A stretch of 64,000 nt of DNA from NCBI GenBank assembly GCA_025677825.1, contig JAIXMO010000069.1, forward strand, positions 1 to 64,000, in the 5' to 3' direction. The DNA is from Helicostylum pulchrum. Taxonomy: Eukaryota; Mucoromycota; Mucoromycetes; Mucorales; Mucoraceae. This document shows positions 58,974 through 64,000 of this stretch, piece by piece; within the stretch, counting starts at the first letter, position 1; every line of letters starts with the position of its first letter. A program made the translations under genes and the position numbers. Under the pieces are notes generated by a model that was given only the letters and a program-made list of their open reading frames with translations, did not search any database and had not been told where the DNA came from.

Positions 58974-60270
58974 TAAACGTCCCATTTTCAAGAACGTAAT
59001 TATTAATTAATACGTCCGGTTAAAAAAAGAATAGTTCCTTGTACATTAAAATATATTAAAATACGCAGTAACAAAGAAGCTTTCCTCATTGGATTGTGTC
59101 AAAGACCTGAAACTTTTGTTTTCCCACGCATCATCCAAATAGTAACTACACATATTTTTCAATTTCAGCTTTCAGGAAAAATACTAATATTCGGATCTAT
59201 GTAGCTTTTCAATTATTTGGATGTCATAGTTAAAGAAAAGTATACGGATAAAAGATAAAAAAAACCGCACCCTTTTTTTACCGAGATAAAGTTTTAAAAT
59301 TAGATAAATTTCCATACCGGTTCACTCGATACCGATTCCACGTTATCGTTCTATTTTAAAACAACGTGTTTTTTTAGTCTCACCAATATAACAAACTGCT
59401 ATCCAATACAACTAATCTGACAAAAAGATTGAAAGTTAAATCAGTAACAAAAAGGTTGGGCTCTGTCAACCCAAAAAAAGTATTTGTTGCCTGTCTGAGT
59501 TGATAGGTCCTGTTCCAAGTTACCTTTTACTAATTTTAGTTCAATTGCATTTTTTATTTAATTAAAATAATAATGACACCAGTTTTTATCCCATGTAGAT
59601 GAACTGACTATTTGAAGATGTCTTTAATAAGGTTTGGTGGAGTGGTCGCAGATCGTATTTTATTTTAAAGGTTTGCCGTAACCATTTTCGACTAAAGATC
59701 TGTTGCTACGCAAATGTCAAAACTAAATCGGTTGCTACGTACCGAAACTCCATACAAAAAAAAAAGAAAATATTTTTAGGGGGAAAGATAAAATTACATC
59801 ATTTCCACGCCAATTTTTTATATGTATATGTTAAGAAAACAGTAAACAAAGATTTGTAGCTCTACTTTTTTTATAGTATTAATCAATAGATAGTGTGGTA
59901 AAGTTTAAAAAGACTACAATAAGGTAATAGTAAGAAAAGTGGACATTGGTTCCTGTTTTACAAGTAGAACGATTAGTTATACAGTAACAAAAAACAAGAA
60001 CCTGTTCATCACTCATATCAACACTATAGTATTTACGACTTCAGAAATAAAAAAAGATAAAAGGTTCAAGTAAAAAGTACAATGGAAAGTAAGATCCAAG
60101 GGAATTCAGGCACAAAATAAAACAAAGAGTAAAGGTAAACTAAAAGAGCCTAATTTAAAGATTTTTTATAAGTTAAGAAAAGCTCAAAATTAAATTGTTT
60201 ACAAAAAGCGAGTTACGATATAATGGATAATGCGTTAGAGATTATGATTAAGGTTACTAATAGAACTTAC
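58974..60270. other. AT-rich gene-free stretch
   Basis: I see no open frame with a domain, no RNA gene and no repeat shared with other parts of the window. Confidence 0.4.
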
Positions 60271-60384
60271 CTTTGACTTTTCTATATCATCTTTTCCGTT
60301 GAAACCAAATTAAAATACAGCTAGGATTTGCTTTAAACTTGTTAGCGAGTTCATCTTTCTTGTCAGCAGTAATACAATAGGTTC
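60271..60384 (-). pseudogene. Relic of a homeobox exon
   Basis: Read on the minus strand, a segment between a good acceptor (TTTAAAG at 60385) and a good donor (GTAAGT from 60270) encodes ADKKDELANKFKANPS followed by CILIWFQRKR, then a TGA and YRKVK. This fits helices 2 and 3 of a homeodomain, whose helix 3 is xVxIWFQNRRxK. The in-frame stop inside helix 3 and the lack of a recognisable upstream exon argue for a pseudogene. Confidence 0.5.
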
Positions 60385-60959
60385 CTTTAAAAATACGGAA
60401 AAATAGGACAACATAACTACGTATAAAAGGTCTCCTTTTTTTCTCTTAAACTCACACGTAAAAAAACAAACTTATTTAGCAACAGCAAAGCCATTGACAG
60501 GCAGCAACATCAATTCGATAGCATAGTATATATATATTACCATTAACGAGGTCTCTATAGGGATATTCAAACGCGGCATGGTATCCAATTAACATTTTGT
60601 CACCTTATGTCTTCTAATCTTTACAACATGTACAATACACATTGCTTTTTTCTCTGAAAGTCGACTGGTCGACACTGTCTAATATTGCTCAAGATGATAT
60701 TTTGAAACTAGACATTCAGTTTGGTGGCGGGTATTGTAATAGTTTATTGTGCTACAATTACTTCTTATTGGCACAAAGGTGATCGTCTTTTTATGCAGCT
60801 ACGTGTTGTCAGGTACAAATGTAAATATACTGTATCTACTATGTATGGTTTTCTTACATCCGTATTTGAAGACATTTTTATAGTATTACTATCTCATTGG
60901 GTCATCGTTTTTATTTGGTCTACGATACGGTTTTCCCCAGCACCGTAACTAAAAAAAAG
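60385..60959. other. AT-rich stretch with a possible short coding relic
   Basis: On the plus strand about 60680-60775 reads as an open protein-like stretch (STLSNIAQDDILKLDIQFGG, ending at a TGA). I do not recognise it. The rest shows nothing. Confidence 0.3.
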
Positions 60960-61050
60960 CATTTCAGTGCGTGAATGAGGTACATGCGATGAATGGCGCT
61001 ATATAAAAAACCTGGTGTGAAAACCTGGTGCGTGTATCTTTCTCCCCATG
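60960..61050 (+). repeat. Dispersed repeat, copy B, with TATA-like core
   Basis: Begins CATTTCAGTGCGTGAATGAG and matches copy A (47203-47273, opposite strand) through CTGGTGTG and a diverged CTATCTCTCCC-like end. It contains TATAAAAAA at 61002-61010. A small spliced open frame starts 52 bp after it. Confidence 0.8.
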
Positions 61051-61057
61051 CATTAAA

Positions 61058-61067
61058 GGGGGGGGGG
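61058..61067 (+). repeat. G10 homopolymer
   Basis: Run of 10 G between repeat copy B and the small open frame. Confidence 0.85.
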
Positions 61068-61101
61068 GCTCGCGTGACAATAAATTGGTCTAAAATAGCG
61101 T

Positions 61102-61317
61102 ATGGAAATACTTGCTGAACAGCTTGCTGCGAAAGCGCAACTTTTTGAAGTAATACAACAAATAGACATTGGACCAACTGAAAGGTAAACTTGATTAGCA
61201 ATTTCTAATATATATGATACTTACATTCAATATATTAGGCCAATGCAAATAGACAATGACCCCAAATCTGAACCTGGGCCTAATATCTCATCCGGCAAGG
61301 ATGATACTCCGTATTAA
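61102..61317 (+). CDS. Possible small spliced gene, 53 aa, unrecognised
   Basis: Exons 61102-61184 and 61239-61317 joined by a 54-bp GTAAAC..TTAG intron give a 53-aa product with no bias from homopolymers. The first half is an amphipathic helix (EILAEQLAAKAQLFEVIQQI), the second is polar and disordered (MQIDNDPKSEPGPN), ending DDTPY. A TATA-like element lies about 95 bp upstream inside repeat copy B. It could be a real micro-gene, or the first exons of a decayed element such as a gag remnant. I assign no function. Confidence 0.35.
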
Positions 61318-61926
61318 AAATAATAATTTTGATCGCGTCAATAAACAAATAAAAACATTTATCCAATTAAAATAGTTCTATTTCCTGTTTGTGGTGGTTT
61401 TTAAGTTACCTGGTATACATAAAATTGCTTCCTTACGAAAGTTAATGATATCTTCGACTTTATTGATATCACTAGATACAAAAGCGGTGCAGTAGCGGCT
61501 CTATTTAAGAGTGATCTGATTTAAGGGCAGGGTCTTTTTTAAGGTGGATTTCTCCAGAACATCTTCGCCCCCCGCTTTAACACCTCTATCACCACTATTT
61601 GATTTAAGGGTGGAATCCAACTTCACAAAACTACTAAATATATAAAATAAATTTAAAAGTGATAATAAAAAGAAAAGACTTATTTAACTTATATAAAAGC
61701 GTCTAGTCTTCAAAAATGTACAATCAAATCGATATTATTAAAACAAAGGGATAATAATCAGACTGATAGAGAGAGGATAGTAAAAAAAAACTTAAAAAGT
61801 AATTAAAGTATAAAGACAGTAAATTTAGACTTGAATGGAGCGCGTATCAGCAGTGAATTTTTAGAAATTTAACTAGAAGGTGTAAACCAACTTTTGTATA
61901 CGCTAATGTTTTTTTTTATTGCTGTG
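61318..61926. other. Gene-free spacer
   Basis: AT-rich spacer between the small spliced frame and the 3' end of the F-box pseudogene. Nothing recognisable is seen. Confidence 0.4.
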
Positions 61927-63726
61927 TTATATTGTATTGATAATATGAATACATAGGTATATAAAAGATACAGACGAATCACAAAATATAGTAAGACATG
62001 GAGTGGTAGTGGTAGGGTTTTCAGTATACTCTACTTGTTCTCTCTTCATTTCATCCGGATAGTAGCGTCGTTTTTCCCCGTTCGTATATTTAATCAAAAC
62101 AAAATCCCCGTCTCGACCGCCATTATGGCCTTTAGTTGAATAGATAAAATCCTTTAGCTTTTTAAAACCATTTAAATCCATAACGGGATCATCGTGTAAA
62201 CGACCCCACTGTAAGGTTTCGAAGGATATAAACTCAATATCTTTCAAATAAGTTGTCACCAAATCAAAGTAGCGTTGAGCGGGACTAATGTATTCCATTT
62301 CTAAAAGATTGATATCATAATGTTTTTGGTGAGAGCCAAACTTGTGTTTATATCTAATAGTAAAAACTATTTCTTCGTACTGAGATGCAGGGTATTTAAG
62401 TCCAAAGCTTTCAATTTTGGGACAATTTAAAAAAGAATAGATTAAAGATTGGTACATCAAATCAGTGTTATCACGCGAAATGACAATTTTTAAATGGTTG
62501 AAAATTTCTGGGCCAATTATGGAGCTGGCTTTGTCAAGTAAATCCAGATCCGCATGGTCAGAATCATGAAAATCGTTATCGTATATGCTATATGCTGTGT
62601 ATAATCCAACACCACCAATACGGTATTGATATACATAGTCTGAATTATATGCTTGATTCGGCTCCGTAAATCCTGTCAGACAGTACGTGTACCGAGTTCC
62701 CCGGAAGGCATTCAACAGCTTAAAATATTTTGTCATGTTGCTTTCTTCATTAGGTCGTACTTCGTACCGATCAATTCGTCGAAGCGAATAACTGAATCTT
62801 CAATTCTGCCAGCTTTCTTCATAAGTCCTAACGCATGTTTCATTCCCACACTGCCGATCCAACTAAAAGGGTTTTGAACAGAGATCGTGATTCTTATGTC
62901 TGTCAATTGATTTGGAAAGTAGTCTACAAGGTATCTCGTATAAGTAGCCGATAAAGATGGAAGTAGTAAATATAGATATCTCAAACTGTCGATAAAGTTT
63001 AAATTAATGCTGTTGCTCAACCGACCTAACGTGACACTTTCTGAAATCGGGTAGTCACTAGAGAATTTAAGCTGTTCCAAATTAGGACAACTGTCTTGTA
63101 CTTGAAATGGTATCAAATTAATATCGTGTTTATTGTGGAGTAATAGGTTTGTCAATTTTTAAAATTCGTTTAACAAATCTAATACATTGGTGTGTTGAGA
63201 GTTGAGGTGAATTGTGCTTCTGTTATAATATAGATCTACACGGGAAATGGTGTCACAAAATCTGTAATATACTAAAAATAACAAGTCGAAAGCGTAACTA
63301 TCAGAAAAGTGAGTAATTGTGTATCCGGCACGAATCTCCTTAATATGCTTCAGATCGACATCTAAAAAAATCCTGTATATTCCGTAATGTAAATTGGTGG
63401 AGCTTATGTCAATCTCTTTTAGATTTGGAAGCTGGCGCAGTAACACTAATAGTTCTGGTTTACTGAATTTATAGCGTAATTTCTTTATATCCGTAATTTT
63501 TGGCTTTGTAGTAAGATGACCATATTCAAAATATTGACTGTGGCCGAGATGGTTTAAATACGATTTCACAAGAGCAATTTTAGAGTTTTGTAGCGTCACT
63601 TCTCCCCCAGTTCAACGGAATAGCCATGGAATATTGACTCTTGCAAACAAAGTAACACGTTTGAAAGACTTTTTGCTTTAAATATAGAGATACTATTTTG
63701 AATATCTCTAAAGGTAGGTCACGCAT
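61927..63726 (-). pseudogene. F-box/leucine-rich-repeat-like protein with two frameshifts and a nonsense codon
   Basis: Four adjacent minus-strand frames together read as one F-box protein of about 600 residues. The start at 63726 gives MRDLPLEIFKIVSLYLKQKV, a standard F-box, followed by CYFVCKSQYSMAIPLNWG. An extra G in a five-G run near 63605 breaks the frame; the next frame resumes at VTLQNSKIALVKSYL. A TAA near 63160 interrupts it (LLNEF stop KLTNLL), and a further one-base shift lies near 62735 (DLMKKA, then TKYFKLLNAF). LRR-like strands follow the F-box (ELLVLLRQLPNLKEIDIS, SCPNLEQLKFSSD). No GT..AG pairs fit the breaks. Such proteins are SCF ubiquitin-ligase receptors and are often multi-copy in Mucorales. 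Confidence 0.75.
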
Positions 63727-64000
63727 ATTTCTTTTTAAAAAAATATATATATATAAGAGAGATAGAGTTGGAAAGTGATGAACAATGAAATAAATGATTT
63801 TTATGCGGACATAAAACACAGTCCCAAAATAATACACATATACAAAGGGTTTCATTTAAATCATATTGCGAAAATAAAGTAAGCTTTAAACAGTGATTAC
63901 ACTTTCCGGTTTTTGCAGTAAAAATTTTACTTGAAATCCTTTTTTTTTTTTTTTCAAAAAGAAAGGATGTATTTAACACCACTATTTGTCACTGTTCGAT
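63727..64000. other. Upstream flank of the F-box pseudogene
   Basis: AT-rich sequence with T and TA runs up to the window end. No other gene is seen. Confidence 0.4.

Noticed and set aside
59625..59655. tRNA-like A box (GGTGGAGTGGTCG)
   Set aside because: No B box or cloverleaf follows.

Overview
The window looks like nuclear DNA of a Mucoromycota fungus, probably Mucorales; I cannot name the genus. The reasons are AT-rich spacers full of A and T homopolymers, many short GT..AG introns (about 50-100 bp), a single-chain fatty acid synthase in which the yeast beta and alpha subunits are fused, and fungal homologues throughout. I rebuilt gene models by hand and required every splice junction to keep the reading frame. 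All multi-exon models given as CDS close in frame; the exons are listed in each entry.

Layout: 1-10112 (+) 5'-truncated fused fatty acid synthase; 10945-12478 (-) Sec14/CRAL-TRIO protein; 15437-18067 (+) neutral trehalase, tail to tail with 18211-19776 (-) GH18 chitinase; 20009-21240 (-) RRP36; 21872-22890 (+) Myb/SANT-like coiled-coil protein beside a decayed Harbinger-type transposase (23043-23300); 23640-24349 (-) ribosomal eL27; 24902-26211 (-) NASP/SHNi-TPR histone chaperone; 27246-27951 (+) riboflavin kinase; 28210-31028 (+) GH31 enzyme with all the sulfoquinovose-recognition residues of bacterial YihQ; 31338-32036 (-) acetate-transporter family protein; 34052-36816 (-) unrecognised 857-aa protein; 37177-37974 (+) CENP-H; 38008-39274 (-) Sec2-like Rab GEF; 39464-41465 (+) ataxin-10; 42827-45313 (+) long-chain acyl-CoA synthetase; a 7.5 kb stretch without credible genes (45314-52827); 52828-55748 (-) one gene joining an RGS domain to an AIF/FSP1-type oxidoreductase; 56462-58149 (-) TIM44. 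The last 6 kb is a graveyard: Tc1/mariner and homeobox relics, one small spliced gene, and an F-box/LRR pseudogene with three lesions.

The genes are mostly unlinked housekeeping functions: lipid synthesis and transport (FAS, Sec14, acyl-CoA synthetase), storage sugar and wall turnover (trehalase, chitinase), ribosome, chromatin and kinetochore, secretion, and mitochondrial import. cAMP/PKA signalling recurs: trehalase and the RGS-oxidoreductase both carry RRxS sites. The most novel items are the RGS-AIF fusion and the fungal sulfoquinovosidase candidate.
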